DNA of 64,000 nt, taken from contig NZ_JAUSWY010000001.1 in assembly GCF_030815585.1 (NCBI RefSeq), positions 1,922,001 to 1,986,000 of the forward strand, read 5' to 3'. How positions within the stretch are numbered: the first letter of the stretch is position 1; each line of letters begins with the position of its first letter. The translations under genes were made by a program, and so were the position numbers. The notes under the pieces are model-generated. The model saw only the letters and a program-made list of their open reading frames with translations. It did not search any database and was not told the DNA's origin. The DNA comes from Arthrobacter pascens (GTDB lineage Bacteria > Actinomycetota > Actinomycetes > Actinomycetales > Micrococcaceae). This document shows, piece by piece, positions 49,318 through 58,424 of the stretch.

Positions 49318-49338
49318 TACAATTCTGCCATGCAGAAG
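49318..49338 (+). promoter_or_regulatory. iclR leaderless promoter with overlapping operator palindrome
   Basis: TACAAT (49318-49323) ends six bases before the iclR ATG. The palindrome ATTCTG-N5-CAGAAG at 49322-49338 overlaps the -10 element and the start codon. The same palindrome occurs upstream of the gentisate dioxygenase gene. A protein bound here would block iclR transcription, giving autorepression. Confidence 0.65.
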
Positions 49339-50127
49339 TTGCCTCTTCAGAAGAAGCCCACCTACTCCATCGAGGCGGTGGACAACGCGCTCCAGCTGCT
49401 TCAGTTGCTGCGCGACGGCGGGAGCCTCCGGCTGAAGGACGCAGCAAACGAGCTGGGGGTTGCGCCCTCCACCGCCCACCGGCTCCTGGCCATGCTGGTG
49501 TACCGCGGTTTTGCGGTCCAGGATGAATCCCGGCGCTACGTGCCGGGGCCGGCCATGGGGGCAGGCCCCGCGGGGCTGAGCTGGACGCGGCTATTGAGGG
49601 AGGTGGCCCGGCCCCATATGGAGCTGCTGTGCTCCCGGGTGAACGAGACCGTCAACCTGATGATCCGGGTGGGGACAAAGGTCCGGTTCCTGGACACGGT
49701 TGAAAGCACCAATGTCCTTCGGGTGGGCGACCGGCAGGGCACAGTGCTGCCGGCAGACAAGGCCTCGGGCGGCAAAGCGATGCTGGCCGAGCTTGACCCC
49801 GCGATGATCGATCAGCTGTTCCGCAGCCAGAACGCGGAAATTGGCGGCGACAGCATTCCGGATGCGGAGTATGCGGCCTTCCTGCGGGAGCTGGAGACCG
49901 TCCGCAGTAACGGCTTTGCCGCCAACTTCGAAGGGACCGAGGAGGGGATCAGCGCCCTCGGCATGGCTCTGCACAACGGAAAAGGCGAGGTGGTTGGAGC
50001 GTTCAGCGTGGCCACCCCCGTGGCCAGGTTCCGCAGGCTGTTCGACGCAGGGCTGGTGGGAGTGATGCTGGAAACCCGGCGGCAGCTGGAAATCGACATC
50101 GCCGCCAATCCCGCCGAGCCGGGCTAA
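49330..50127 (+). CDS. IclR-family transcriptional regulator of gentisate catabolism
   Basis: A 265-residue IclR regulator: an N-terminal winged helix-turn-helix (LKDAANELGVAPSTAHRLLAMLVYRG, residues ~35-60) and a C-terminal effector domain (SGGKAMLAELDP, GFAANFEGTEEGISALGMAL). IclR proteins govern many aromatic pathways; the Corynebacterium gentisate regulator GenR is of this type. ATG at 49330 is chosen over longer frames because TACAAT lies exactly six bases upstream. It stands between divergent transporter-hydroxylase genes and the ring-cleavage genes, and likely controls both. Confidence 0.9.
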   Translation: MQKLPLQKKPTYSIEAVDNALQLLQLLRDGGSLRLKDAANELGVAPSTAHRLLAMLVYRGFAVQDESRRYVPGPAMGAGPAGLSWTRLLREVARPHMELLCSRVNETVNLMIRVGTKVRFLDTVESTNVLRVGDRQGTVLPADKASGGKAMLAELDPAMIDQLFRSQNAEIGGDSIPDAEYAAFLRELETVRSNGFAANFEGTEEGISALGMALHNGKGEVVGAFSVATPVARFRRLFDAGLVGVMLETRRQLEIDIAANPAEPG

Positions 50128-50163
50128 GGGCCCACGCTGGTTTCCCGCGGTAAAGGTCCCAAA

Positions 50164-50180
50164 ATTCTGGCTGGCAGAAT
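50164..50180 (+). promoter_or_regulatory. Operator palindrome upstream of gentisate dioxygenase gene
   Basis: ATTCTG-N5-CAGAAT, a perfect 6-bp dyad. A TAGAGT -10 hexamer lies at 50208-50213 with no recognisable -35 element, so the site is centred near -48, the usual place for an activator. It is the twin of the site over the iclR start, pointing to the neighbouring IclR protein. Confidence 0.65.
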
Positions 50181-50258
50181 ATGCTGGGGATCACATTGGC
50201 CCATCTCTAGAGTCGGATGTACGTCCAAACGCTATCCGCACCTACCGAGGAGGCCCCC

Positions 50259-51392
50259 GTGTCCATCAGTGCCGAGAACACGACTCACGAATCAGTTGCC
50301 GCCGGTTTGGCGGTTCCGGAGCCGACGCCCGAGGAGGCCGTCCAGCTCGAACAGCTGTACCGCGACTTTGCCAGCGGGAACCTGATCCCGCTGTGGACGG
50401 AGATCGCGGATCTGATGCCGATGGTCCCGTCCCCGAAGGCCGTGCCGCATGTCTGGCGCTGGAATGACCTGTACCCGCTGGCCGCCCGCGCCGGGGACCT
50501 GGTTCCGGTGGGCCGCGGCGGTGAGCGCCGCGCCATTGCCCTGGCGAACCCGGGCCTCGGCAACACTCCCTATGCCACTCCCACCTTGTGGGCGGCCATC
50601 CAGTACCTGGGCGCGCACGAGACCGCGCCCGAACACCGCCATTCGCAGAACGCGTTCCGGTTCGTGGTCGAAGGCGAAGGAGTGTGGACGGTGGTCAACG
50701 GGGATCCGGTGGCTATGCGCCGCGGCGACTTCTTGCTGACCCCTGGCTGGAACTTCCACGGCCACCACAACGACACCGACCAGCCGATGGCATGGATCGA
50801 TGGCCTGGACATCCCGTTCGTGCACTACGCCGATGCCGGGTTCTTCGAGTTCGGCACCGAGCGCGTCACCGACGAGGCCACCCCTGACATCTCCCGGTCC
50901 GAGCGGCTCTGGGCCCACCCCGGCCTGCGCCCGCTCTCCGGGCTGGACGACACCACCAACTCCCCCATTGCCGCCTACCGCTGGGAGCACACCGACCGGG
51001 CCCTCCGCGAACAGCTGCTCCTTGAGGATGAAGGCCATCCGGCCACCGTCAGCCAAGGCCACGCCGCCATCCGGTACAGCAATCCCACCACCGGCGGGGA
51101 CGTGATGCCCACCATCCGGGCCGAGTTCCACCGCATGCGCGCCGGAGCCTCCACCGAGGCCTTGCGCGAGGTCGGCTCCAGCGTCTGGCAGGTCTTTGAG
51201 GGCCGCGGTACCGCAACCCTGAACGGCAAGGCCATGGCCCTGGAAAAAGGCGACCTGTTCGTTGTCCCCTCATGGGCGAAGTGGTCCTTGCAGGCAGACA
51301 CGGAATTCGATCTCTTCCGCTTCAGCGATGCCCCCATTTTCGAACGACTGAACTTCAACCGTACTTACATCGAAGGACGCACCAACAAATGA
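50259..51392 (+). CDS. Gentisate 1,2-dioxygenase
   Basis: A 377-residue bicupin Fe(II) ring-cleavage dioxygenase converting gentisate to maleylpyruvate. The N-terminal cupin holds the metal-binding histidines in ETAPEHRHSQNAFRF (HxH near residue 135) and GWNFHGHHND (third His near 176); the C-terminal cupin (VWQVFEGRGTATLNG, KGDLFVVPSW) is the structural partner. GTG at 50259 is chosen because GAGGAGG lies five bases upstream; a frame 14 codons longer has no ribosome binding site. It is the first gene of an operon with overlapping ATGA junctions. Confidence 0.95.
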   Translation: MSISAENTTHESVAAGLAVPEPTPEEAVQLEQLYRDFASGNLIPLWTEIADLMPMVPSPKAVPHVWRWNDLYPLAARAGDLVPVGRGGERRAIALANPGLGNTPYATPTLWAAIQYLGAHETAPEHRHSQNAFRFVVEGEGVWTVVNGDPVAMRRGDFLLTPGWNFHGHHNDTDQPMAWIDGLDIPFVHYADAGFFEFGTERVTDEATPDISRSERLWAHPGLRPLSGLDDTTNSPIAAYRWEHTDRALREQLLLEDEGHPATVSQGHAAIRYSNPTTGGDVMPTIRAEFHRMRAGASTEALREVGSSVWQVFEGRGTATLNGKAMALEKGDLFVVPSWAKWSLQADTEFDLFRFSDAPIFERLNFNRTYIEGRTNK

Positions 51393-52213
51393 GACTACTC
51401 ACCCTCCGCACCTCCGACGGGACCAAAGCCGTACGCCAGGACGGCGGCACCCTCACCGAAATTGACGGCTTCTCCGACGTCGGAGCACTGCTCAAGGACG
51501 CAGCCTGGGAGGAGAAGGCGAAGGGCGCCAGCGGCGCAACGCACGCGCTCGACGGCGCCGACCTCGCCGCCGTCGTGCCTTTCCCCGGCAAGATCATCTG
51601 CGTGGGGCACAACTACCGCAACCACATCCAGGAGATGGGCCGGGAAATCCCGGAGCACCCCACCCTGTTCGCCAAATACGCCGAATCCCTGATCGGGCCC
51701 AACGACGACCTGGCCCTGCCGCAGGAATCAGACACCGTTGACTGGGAAGCCGAACTCGCCGTGGTCATCGGCAAGAAGGGACGCCGGATCACCGAAGCCG
51801 ACGCCCAGGACCACATCGCAGGCTACTCCGTCCTGAACGACATCAGCATGCGCGACTACCAGTTCCGCACCATCCAATGGCTGCAAGGCAAGACTTGGGA
51901 GAAGTCCACCCCTTTCGGCCCAGCCCTGGTCACCAAGGAAGAATTCAGCGCCGGCCCGCTGATGACCTCCACGGTGGACGGTGAGGTCCAGCAGAGCACG
52001 CCCACCGGGGACCTCGTGTTCACCCCGGAGTTCCTGGTCTCCTACATCTCGACCATCATCACGCTGAACCCGGGCGACGTGATCGCCACCGGAACCCCCG
52101 GCGGAGTGGGCCACGCCCAGGACCCCAAACGCTACCTCCAGGAAGGCCAGCTCCTCGTCACCACCATCGAAGGCCTCGGCCAACTGGCGAACCGCGTGGT
52201 CAAGGAAGCCTGA
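51389..52213 (+). CDS. Fumarylacetoacetate hydrolase family, fumarylpyruvate hydrolase
   Basis: A 274-residue FAH-fold enzyme. Family motifs are ICVGHNYRNHIQEMG, the divalent metal ligands in DWEAELAVVIG (two glutamates), DISMRDYQ (aspartate region) and the C-terminal GDVIATGTPGGVG. In the gentisate pathway this enzyme cleaves fumarylpyruvate to fumarate and pyruvate. Its ATG overlaps the dioxygenase stop codon (ATGA), confirming it as part of the operon. Direct maleylpyruvate hydrolysis is an alternative, but the presence of an isomerase downstream argues for the fumarylpyruvate route. Confidence 0.92.
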   Translation: MRLLTLRTSDGTKAVRQDGGTLTEIDGFSDVGALLKDAAWEEKAKGASGATHALDGADLAAVVPFPGKIICVGHNYRNHIQEMGREIPEHPTLFAKYAESLIGPNDDLALPQESDTVDWEAELAVVIGKKGRRITEADAQDHIAGYSVLNDISMRDYQFRTIQWLQGKTWEKSTPFGPALVTKEEFSAGPLMTSTVDGEVQQSTPTGDLVFTPEFLVSYISTIITLNPGDVIATGTPGGVGHAQDPKRYLQEGQLLVTTIEGLGQLANRVVKEA

Positions 52214-52971
52214 TGGCCGCCCGCCACGACCAGACAACTGACCCGCAGCTGCTCGATGCGCTGTTACAGGCAAGACGAGGCACCGCTTTCTTCGCGCGCA
52301 AGCTCAACGAACTCACCGACGGCGGCCTCGACGGACCCTCGCTGCTGCCCGGCTGGACCCGCCGCCACGTCGTTGCCCACATCGGCTACAACGCCCGCGC
52401 CGTTGCGCGGCTGGTCGAGTGGGCCGCGACCGGCGTGGTAACCCCCATGTACCCGTCCACCGAGGTCCGCGACCGTGAGATCAGCTTCGGCGCGACACTC
52501 AGCCCCGTGGCCCTGCGGAACCTCTTTGACCACTCGGCAGTGCACCTGAACGTCGAATGGCGTGACCTGCCCGAAGACGCCTGGCACAGCAAGGTCAGGA
52601 CCATCCAGGGCCGGCTGGTCGCGGCCGAGGAAACCGTCTGGATGCGCACCCGCGAAGTCTGGGTCCACGCCGTCGACCTCGACAACGGCGCGTCCTTCAC
52701 CGACATCCCCGAACCGGTGCTCAGCCGGCTCCTCAAGGACATCACCGGCGCGTGGAAGAGCCGCGGCTCAGATGCCGGCCTGCTGATAGAGGTGTCGGGG
52801 CAGGACACAGGGCACGTGATCGACGATGCCGGCGCGGAAGCGCCGGTGGTTATCTCCGGTCCCCTGGCCGGGGTGGTCAGGTGGACCACAGGACGGGGCG
52901 CTGCTGGTGTCACCGCCACGCAGAACGGCGCCGTACTTGCCAAGGTGCCGGCGGCACCGAAATGGATCTGA
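52213..52971 (+). CDS. Mycothiol-dependent maleylpyruvate isomerase
   Basis: A 252-residue protein of the MDMPI/DinB-like family with an N-terminal four-helix metal domain and a C-terminal SCP2-like domain. It isomerises maleylpyruvate to fumarylpyruvate using mycothiol, the thiol of actinobacteria. His56, Glu148 and His152 (in RHVVAHIGYNA and TREVWVHAVDL) align, with a constant offset of four, to the zinc ligands His52, Glu144 and His148 known for the Corynebacterium enzyme. The ATG overlaps the upstream stop by one base. It completes the gentisate operon. Confidence 0.93.
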   Translation: MAARHDQTTDPQLLDALLQARRGTAFFARKLNELTDGGLDGPSLLPGWTRRHVVAHIGYNARAVARLVEWAATGVVTPMYPSTEVRDREISFGATLSPVALRNLFDHSAVHLNVEWRDLPEDAWHSKVRTIQGRLVAAEETVWMRTREVWVHAVDLDNGASFTDIPEPVLSRLLKDITGAWKSRGSDAGLLIEVSGQDTGHVIDDAGAEAPVVISGPLAGVVRWTTGRGAAGVTATQNGAVLAKVPAAPKWI

Positions 52972-52995
52972 GCCGCTGAACCAGCGGGGCATCCG

Positions 52996-53427
52996 CTAGG
53001 TAGCAGGGGCCGCCTGCGCACCGTTGACGTTGACCAGCCAGGCGGTCCCGAACCTGTCGGTGCACATGCCGAAGATGTCTCCCCACGGCGCTTGCTCAAG
53101 CGGGACCGTCACGGAGCCCCCATCGCCGGCCAGCTTGTCCCAGTAACCGCGCAGTTCGGCCTCGTCGTCGCCGCTCAGCGAAACCGAAATCGAACTGCCG
53201 GACGCGAGGTCCATGCCGTTGGGAGTGTCCGCCCCCATCAGCACCAGGCCGTTATTCGCGGTCAGCATGCCGTGCATGATCTTCTCGGCTTCTGCTGGGT
53301 CTTCGCTGGCCTGGAACTCCCCGAAGGTGTTGAGCGTCAGTTCGCCGCCGAACACGGACTGGTAGAAGGTCATCGCCTCCCGGGCATTGTCGCGAAAGCC
53401 AAGGTATGGGTTGAGCAACGTGGGCAT
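52996..53427 (-). CDS. VOC-superfamily protein, PhnB-like
   Basis: A 143-residue glyoxalase/VOC-fold protein of the PhnB-like (3-demethylubiquinone-9 methyltransferase-named) group. It starts with NPYLGFRDNAREAMTFYQSVFGG and ends with PWGDIFGMCTDRFGTAWLVN, both characteristic. Such proteins are frequent in soil actinobacteria and mostly uncharacterised; metal dependence is not assured since classical ligands are not all visible. AAGGAGA precedes the ATG. It converges with the gentisate operon, 24 bases between stop codons. Confidence 0.87.
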   Translation of the reverse strand: MPTLLNPYLGFRDNAREAMTFYQSVFGGELTLNTFGEFQASEDPAEAEKIMHGMLTANNGLVLMGADTPNGMDLASGSSISVSLSGDDEAELRGYWDKLAGDGGSVTVPLEQAPWGDIFGMCTDRFGTAWLVNVNGAQAAPAT

Positions 53428-53549
53428 GGCCGGTTCTCCTTGTGGTGCTGGACGGAAGGGGGATGGAAACAGTCAACATACTGCCCCAAACCGGGCCCTG
53501 TTCATAGGGGTCAACTTATAGGGGTCAAGGCCGGCCTGTCCTGCCCGCA

Positions 53550-54269
53550 TCAGGGCACGAAGCGATACCCGATCCCAGGCTCCGTCAGCAGGTGCCGCGG
53601 GCTTGCCGGGTCTGCTTCAAGCTTCCTGCGAAGCTGGGCCATGTAGACCCGGAGGTAGTTGGTTTCCTTCTCGTAGGCCGGCCCCCAGACTGCTGACAGC
53701 AAGTGCTGCTGTGTAATGAGTTTTCCCGGGTTCCGGACCAGGAGCTCCAGGATGCCCCATTCAGTGGGAGTCAGCCGGACGGTGTTCCCGTCGCGCGTGA
53801 CAATCCGCTGCAGCAGGTCCACGGTGAAGGAGGACGCTGCCACCGTGGGTGCCGATTCGGGCTCCGGGACACGGCGGAGGAGAGCACGCAGCCGGGCAAG
53901 GAGCTCGTCCAGGCCAAATGGTTTGGTGATGTAGTCGTCCGCGCCTGCGTCGAGGGCGTCGACCTTGTCCGATGAGCCGTGCCGTGCGGACAGCACCAGC
54001 ACCGGCAGGCTGCTCCACCGGCGGAGTTCCCGCAGGACGTCCGCTCCGTCCAGGTCCGGCAATCCAAGGTCCAGGACCATCAGGTCCGGCGGCCGGGAGG
54101 ATGCGGCACGCAAGGCGGTTCCGCCGTCGGCCGCTGTATCCACAGCGTAGCCGTGGGCCTGGAGCGTGATCCGGAGCGCCTTCAGGAGGTGGGGGTCGTC
54201 GTCGACCACCAGGACGCTGGTCCGGTGGCCGGACTGGGTGCCGGAAAGTTCAGTCTTGCCTGCGCTCAC
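53550..54269 (-). CDS. kdpE: KdpE-like response regulator (OmpR family)
   Basis: A 239-residue OmpR/PhoB-type regulator. The receiver has the acidic pocket VVDDD and Asp67 in LMVLDLGLPDLDG; the winged-helix effector domain ends with the KdpE-typical YLRVYMAQLRRKLE and EPGIGYRF. KdpE normally activates the high-affinity potassium pump kdpFABC. No kdp pump genes occur in the window; the divergent APC permease is the nearest target. GTG start overlaps the sensor's stop codon (GTGA). Confidence 0.9.
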   Translation of the reverse strand: MSAGKTELSGTQSGHRTSVLVVDDDPHLLKALRITLQAHGYAVDTAADGGTALRAASSRPPDLMVLDLGLPDLDGADVLRELRRWSSLPVLVLSARHGSSDKVDALDAGADDYITKPFGLDELLARLRALLRRVPEPESAPTVAASSFTVDLLQRIVTRDGNTVRLTPTEWGILELLVRNPGKLITQQHLLSAVWGPAYEKETNYLRVYMAQLRRKLEADPASPRHLLTEPGIGYRFVP

Positions 54270-56224
54270 GGTGCCGCCTGCCGCGGCTGGCCCGCTGCGT
54301 GACGCGCGCCCGCTTCGCCGGTGGAAAGGGCCAGCGTGATGACCATGGTCAATCCGCCGCCAGGAGTTTCCTGTGCAGTCAGCGTGCCGCCCATGGCTTT
54401 GACGAACCCGTCGGCGACCGCCAGGCCCAGGCCCACTCCCGTGGACTGGGGAAGATCGTGGAGCCGCTGAAATGGCTGGAACATTTCCAGCACCTTCCGG
54501 GCGGGCACGCCGACGCCGTGGTCGATGATCCGAAGCTCGCCGGAAGGGTAGCCATCCAGGGTGGCCGTACCCAGGCCGTCGGAGGCGCCAGTGATGGTGA
54601 TCCCGGAACCGGGCGCGTACTTGACTGCGTTTTCGACGATATTAGCGATGACGCGCTCCAGCAGCACCGGATCAGCTTCCACGGTGGGCATATTGGCTGG
54701 CAGCTCTACACGGACCGCACCGTCCGGGAGCCCCCGCAGGGCCGGGGCAACAACGTCGCTCCACCGCACAGGCCCGAGCATGGGCCTGACGGAATCGGCG
54801 GTAATCCTCGACATGTCCAGCAGGTTTCCCACCAACTGGTCCAGCCGGTCCGTGCACTCATCGATGGTTTCCAGCAGCTCCCTTTCCTCCTCAGGCGTAT
54901 AGGTGACGGAGCGCTGCAGCAGCCCACCCGCGGCGAGCTTGATCCCGGCAAGGGGCGTCCGCAGGTCGTGGGACACAGCACGCAGGATAGCAGTGCGCAT
55001 GGTGTTCCCTTCGGCCAGCCGCAGCACCTCGCGGCGGCTCACCGCCAGCTGGCGGCGCTCCAGCTGGGCTTTCACATGGACCGCAAAGGCACCTAGCAGC
55101 CTGCTTTGGGCAGCCGGGACCTCGCTGCCGAACAGCACAAGCCGGGTATCGGCGTCGACCTCTTCTGCAGTGCTGGCCGCAGGCCCGGTGACGCCAGGCG
55201 CCCACCCGCTGGTGTCCCCGGCACCGGCAACCATCCGCCAGGCGCGGCCGTCACCGTCCGGACCGCGGACCCCTGGGGGTTCCGACGCCGGTCCGGTACC
55301 TTCGGCTTTGGCGTCACGGCTGCTGAACACGCCGGCGCCGGTTGCGCCAAAAACGTCCAGGGCCTCCGCCAGGATCCCTTCGAGGGTGTCCTCGGAACGG
55401 GAGGCGCCCAGCGCGAGGTCACCAAGCGTCGCGGCCTCGGCCTGGGCGCGCGCGGCCTCCTTGGACCGGCGGGCGGACGTGTCCACCACGCCGGCGACGG
55501 CTACGGACACTCCCACAAAAACACCGAGGGAGAGGAAGTCCTGCGGATCGCTGATCGCCAGATCGCCAAGCGGCGGCGTGGAAAAGTAGTTCACCAGCAC
55601 GCTGCTCCACAGCGCGCCGACCACGGCAGGCCACAATCCGCCCGCCAGGGCCACCGCAACGGCTCCCGCAAGCTGGATCAGGACGGCGGTGGCAACACTG
55701 TGGTCGAAGGCCGCGAGCAGCAGCTGCAACACAACGGGAAGCGCAGCTGCGAGCGCAAAGCCGACAGCCACCCTGGCCCGGCCCAAGTCGGGGCGTCTGC
55801 GCGCCGCAGCACGCTGGGCCTCGAAGCGTGGCACTACTTGGACATCAATGTCCCCTGCACCGCGGACCACCCTAGTCTCCACGGTCCCGCCGGAGAGCAG
55901 CCCTGACAGAAGTCCTGCCAGCCGCTTGCGCCGGGACTGGCCGACGACAATGTGGGTGGCACGGGACCTGCGGGCGTAGTCGAGGAGGGCCGCCGCGGCG
56001 TCGGGTCCCGACAGGGTGCGGTATGTTCCTCCCAGCTCAACAACCAGCCGCCGCTGGGCCTCCAGGAGCTGCGGCGACTCCCCCGGGGCATCCTCTGCGG
56101 TGCGGACGTGGACGGCCACCAGCTCGCCGCCGTCGCTCCTTTCCAGGATCCTGGCGGCGCGGCGGAGGAGCAGTTCTGCGTCGTCGCTGCCGTTGAGGCC
56201 AATGACTATCCGTTCCCTTGCCAT
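54266..56224 (-). CDS. KdpD-like sensor kinase lacking the N-terminal KdpD domain
   Basis: A 652-residue kinase. It begins with a universal-stress-protein domain (VIGLNGSDDAELLLRRA; ATHIVVGQSRRKRL, residues ~1-135), then four closely spaced membrane helices of the DUF4118 type (about 150-260), a linker, a HisKA domain with the phosphorylated His in RAVSHDLRTPLAGIK (about residue 420) and an HATPase (NIVENAVKYAPGSG). Classical KdpD is 830-900 residues, with an extra ~210-residue N-terminal domain carrying its own P-loop; that domain is absent here. The membrane and kinase parts otherwise follow KdpD closely. Confidence 0.88.
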   Translation of the reverse strand: MARERIVIGLNGSDDAELLLRRAARILERSDGGELVAVHVRTAEDAPGESPQLLEAQRRLVVELGGTYRTLSGPDAAAALLDYARRSRATHIVVGQSRRKRLAGLLSGLLSGGTVETRVVRGAGDIDVQVVPRFEAQRAAARRRPDLGRARVAVGFALAAALPVVLQLLLAAFDHSVATAVLIQLAGAVAVALAGGLWPAVVGALWSSVLVNYFSTPPLGDLAISDPQDFLSLGVFVGVSVAVAGVVDTSARRSKEAARAQAEAATLGDLALGASRSEDTLEGILAEALDVFGATGAGVFSSRDAKAEGTGPASEPPGVRGPDGDGRAWRMVAGAGDTSGWAPGVTGPAASTAEEVDADTRLVLFGSEVPAAQSRLLGAFAVHVKAQLERRQLAVSRREVLRLAEGNTMRTAILRAVSHDLRTPLAGIKLAAGGLLQRSVTYTPEEERELLETIDECTDRLDQLVGNLLDMSRITADSVRPMLGPVRWSDVVAPALRGLPDGAVRVELPANMPTVEADPVLLERVIANIVENAVKYAPGSGITITGASDGLGTATLDGYPSGELRIIDHGVGVPARKVLEMFQPFQRLHDLPQSTGVGLGLAVADGFVKAMGGTLTAQETPGGGLTMVITLALSTGEAGARHAAGQPRQAAP

Positions 56225-56304
56225 GCGGCCATTCTCCCACCGGATCGGGCGCTCCTTCGTCCTCCGGACACGGACGATGTGGTCTCCGTCATGGCCGCGT
56301 TAAC

Positions 56305-56359
56305 GATCCGTCAAGATCCGGCGGGATCGGATGCCGCGAGGCCAGGCCGGTGCTAGGTT
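56305..56359 (+). promoter_or_regulatory. Direct repeats and -10 element upstream of the APC permease
   Basis: GATCCG occurs at 56305-56310 and 56315-56320, exactly 10 bp apart, the spacing usual for tandem OmpR-family sites. TAGGTT at 56354-56359 is a -10 candidate, placing the repeats about 46-61 bases upstream of the predicted start. Binding by the divergently encoded KdpE-like regulator is inferred. Confidence 0.4.
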
Positions 56360-56401
56360 CGGCTGTGCCCGCGGCGCCGTGCCGCCGACTGAAAGGTTTT
56401 C

Positions 56402-58378
56402 ATGACTACCATGAGCAGGCCGCCGGCAGACCCCTCGGCCCTTCCCCCGACGGGACCGGCCGCCCTCAGGAACTGGCTGTTGGTCGGGCTGCAGGATGCG
56501 AAGGGCTCCCATCCGGGTGCTGGCGGACTGGCGGCGGACCGGGAGAAGAAGCACCACTGGTGGCAGGTGATGTGCCTGACGGGCGTGGACTACTTCTCCA
56601 CCCTCGGGTACCAGCCAGCCATTGCCGCCTTGGCAGCGGGTGCCATTTCGCCCCTGGCCACCCTTGTCCTGGTCGCTGTGACATTGTTGGGCGCTCTCCC
56701 CGTCTACCGGCGGGTGGCCGGCGAGAGCCACAAGGGGGAGGGATCAATCGCCATGCTGGAACGGCTGCTCCCCCGCTGGGGCGGCAAGCTTCTGGTGCTC
56801 GTGCTGCTGGGCTTTGCGGCCACGGACTTCATGATCACCATGACGCTTTCAGCTGCCGACGCCACCGCCCACCTGATCGAGAACCCCTTCGCACCGGCCT
56901 GGCTGCATGACCAGCAGGTGGCGGTGACTTTGGTCCTTTTGGCCCTTCTGGCTGCAGTGTTCCTCCGCGGCTTCAAGGAGGCCATTGGCGTGGCCGTGGT
57001 CCTGGTGGTGGCGTACCTCGGCCTGAACGTGGTGGTCATCGCCAGGTCAATCCTGGAGGCGGCCAGCCATCCCGTCGCCGTCGGCGACTGGTGGCAGACC
57101 CTGACGACGTCCCACGGTAATCCACTGATGGCAGTGGCGATCGCCCTGTTGGTCTTCCCCAAACTCGCCCTTGGCCTCTCTGGTTTCGAAACCGGCGTCG
57201 CAGTGATGCCGCAGGTCCGCGGCCGGGCCACTGATACGGAGAGCAACCCCGCTGGCCGGATCCAGGGCACGCGCAAGATGCTGACCGCTGCCGCCGTCAT
57301 CATGAGTTCCTTCCTGGTCACCAGCAGCTTCACCACCGTGGTCCTTATCCCCGCGAACGAGTTCCTTCCCGGCGGTGAGGCAAACGGCCGTGCGCTGGCC
57401 TTCCTGGCCCACCAATACCTGGGCGATGGATTCGGCACCCTCTACGACCTGAGCACGATCGCGATTCTCTGGTTCGCCGGAGCGTCAGCGATGGCGGGCC
57501 TGCTGAACCTCGTGCCCCGGTACCTGCCCCGCTACGGCATGGCGCCCGAATGGGCCAAAGCGGTCCGCCCCCTGGTACTGGTCTTCACCCTCACCGGGTT
57601 CCTGATCACCTGGCTCTTCGATGCCGACGTCGATGCGCAAGGCGGCGCCTACGCCACCGGAGTCCTGGTCCTGATGACTTCCGCAGCCGTTGCCGTGACA
57701 CTCTCGGCGCGCAGGCTGCAGCAACGCAAACGGACCATCGGCTTTGGCATTATCGCCGTCCTGTTTGTCTATACAACGGTGGCGAACATCTTCGAACGTC
57801 CTGAGGGCATCAGGATTGCGGGGTTCTTCATTCTGGGAATCGTCGGAGTTTCTTTGCTGTCCCGGGTCCTGCGTTCGTTCGAACTCCACGCCACACATGT
57901 CCGCCTGGACACAGCGGCCCTGGAATTCATGGCCGCAACCCTGAACGGTCCGATCGGGATCATCGCCCACGAACCCGTGAGGCAGACCGCTGAGGCGTAC
58001 CGGCGGAAGCTTGCGTCCGCCACTGAGGCAAGTCACTTCCCGGCGGACTACCAGGCGTTGTTCTTGGAAGTGATCGTGGACGACTCGTCGGACTTCGAGA
58101 CGGCGCTGGAGGTCCGCGGAGTTCTCCGCCACGGGTACCCGGTCCTGGAAGTCCATGGACCGGGGGTACCCAACACCATCGCGTCGGTGCTCCTTCATAT
58201 CCGGGACGTGACCGGGCTGATGCCGCACATCTACTTCCGCTGGACCGAGGGGAATCCTGTCAAGAACCTCTTGCGCTTCCTCGTCCTGGGCGAAGGCGAG
58301 ATCGCCCCCGTGACCCGTGAGATCCTGCGGGAAGCGGAACCCGATGTCACAAAGCGGCCCTGGGTGCATGTGGGCTGA
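56402..58378 (+). CDS. APC-superfamily permease, possible potassium transporter
   Basis: A 658-residue membrane protein of the amino acid-polyamine-organocation superfamily, with about twelve membrane segments in the first 480 residues and a cytosolic C-terminal domain of about 170 residues. [24 protein letters not shown] near residue 50 and [13 protein letters not shown] near 105 are conserved in this subgroup. Such large APC proteins include the KimA potassium importer; its position divergent from kdpDE supports potassium transport, but an amino acid substrate is not excluded. The longest start, ATG at 56402, follows GAAAGG by about six bases. Confidence 0.82.
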   Translation: MTTMSRPPADPSALPPTGPAALRNWLLVGLQDAKGSHPGAGGLAADREKKHHWWQVMCLTGVDYFSTLGYQPAIAALAAGAISPLATLVLVAVTLLGALPVYRRVAGESHKGEGSIAMLERLLPRWGGKLLVLVLLGFAATDFMITMTLSAADATAHLIENPFAPAWLHDQQVAVTLVLLALLAAVFLRGFKEAIGVAVVLVVAYLGLNVVVIARSILEAASHPVAVGDWWQTLTTSHGNPLMAVAIALLVFPKLALGLSGFETGVAVMPQVRGRATDTESNPAGRIQGTRKMLTAAAVIMSSFLVTSSFTTVVLIPANEFLPGGEANGRALAFLAHQYLGDGFGTLYDLSTIAILWFAGASAMAGLLNLVPRYLPRYGMAPEWAKAVRPLVLVFTLTGFLITWLFDADVDAQGGAYATGVLVLMTSAAVAVTLSARRLQQRKRTIGFGIIAVLFVYTTVANIFERPEGIRIAGFFILGIVGVSLLSRVLRSFELHATHVRLDTAALEFMAATLNGPIGIIAHEPVRQTAEAYRRKLASATEASHFPADYQALFLEVIVDDSSDFETALEVRGVLRHGYPVLEVHGPGVPNTIASVLLHIRDVTGLMPHIYFRWTEGNPVKNLLRFLVLGEGEIAPVTREILREAEPDVTKRPWVHVG

Positions 58379-58424
58379 TCCATTACGACGGCGGGCCGTG
58401 CGGTTCCAACGGAGGTCTCGGGGA

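Noticed and set aside
50181..50258. Start of the gentisate dioxygenase at ATG-like codon 50217
   Set aside because: No ribosome binding site there and it lies at the predicted transcription start; GTG at 50259 with GAGGAGG is better.
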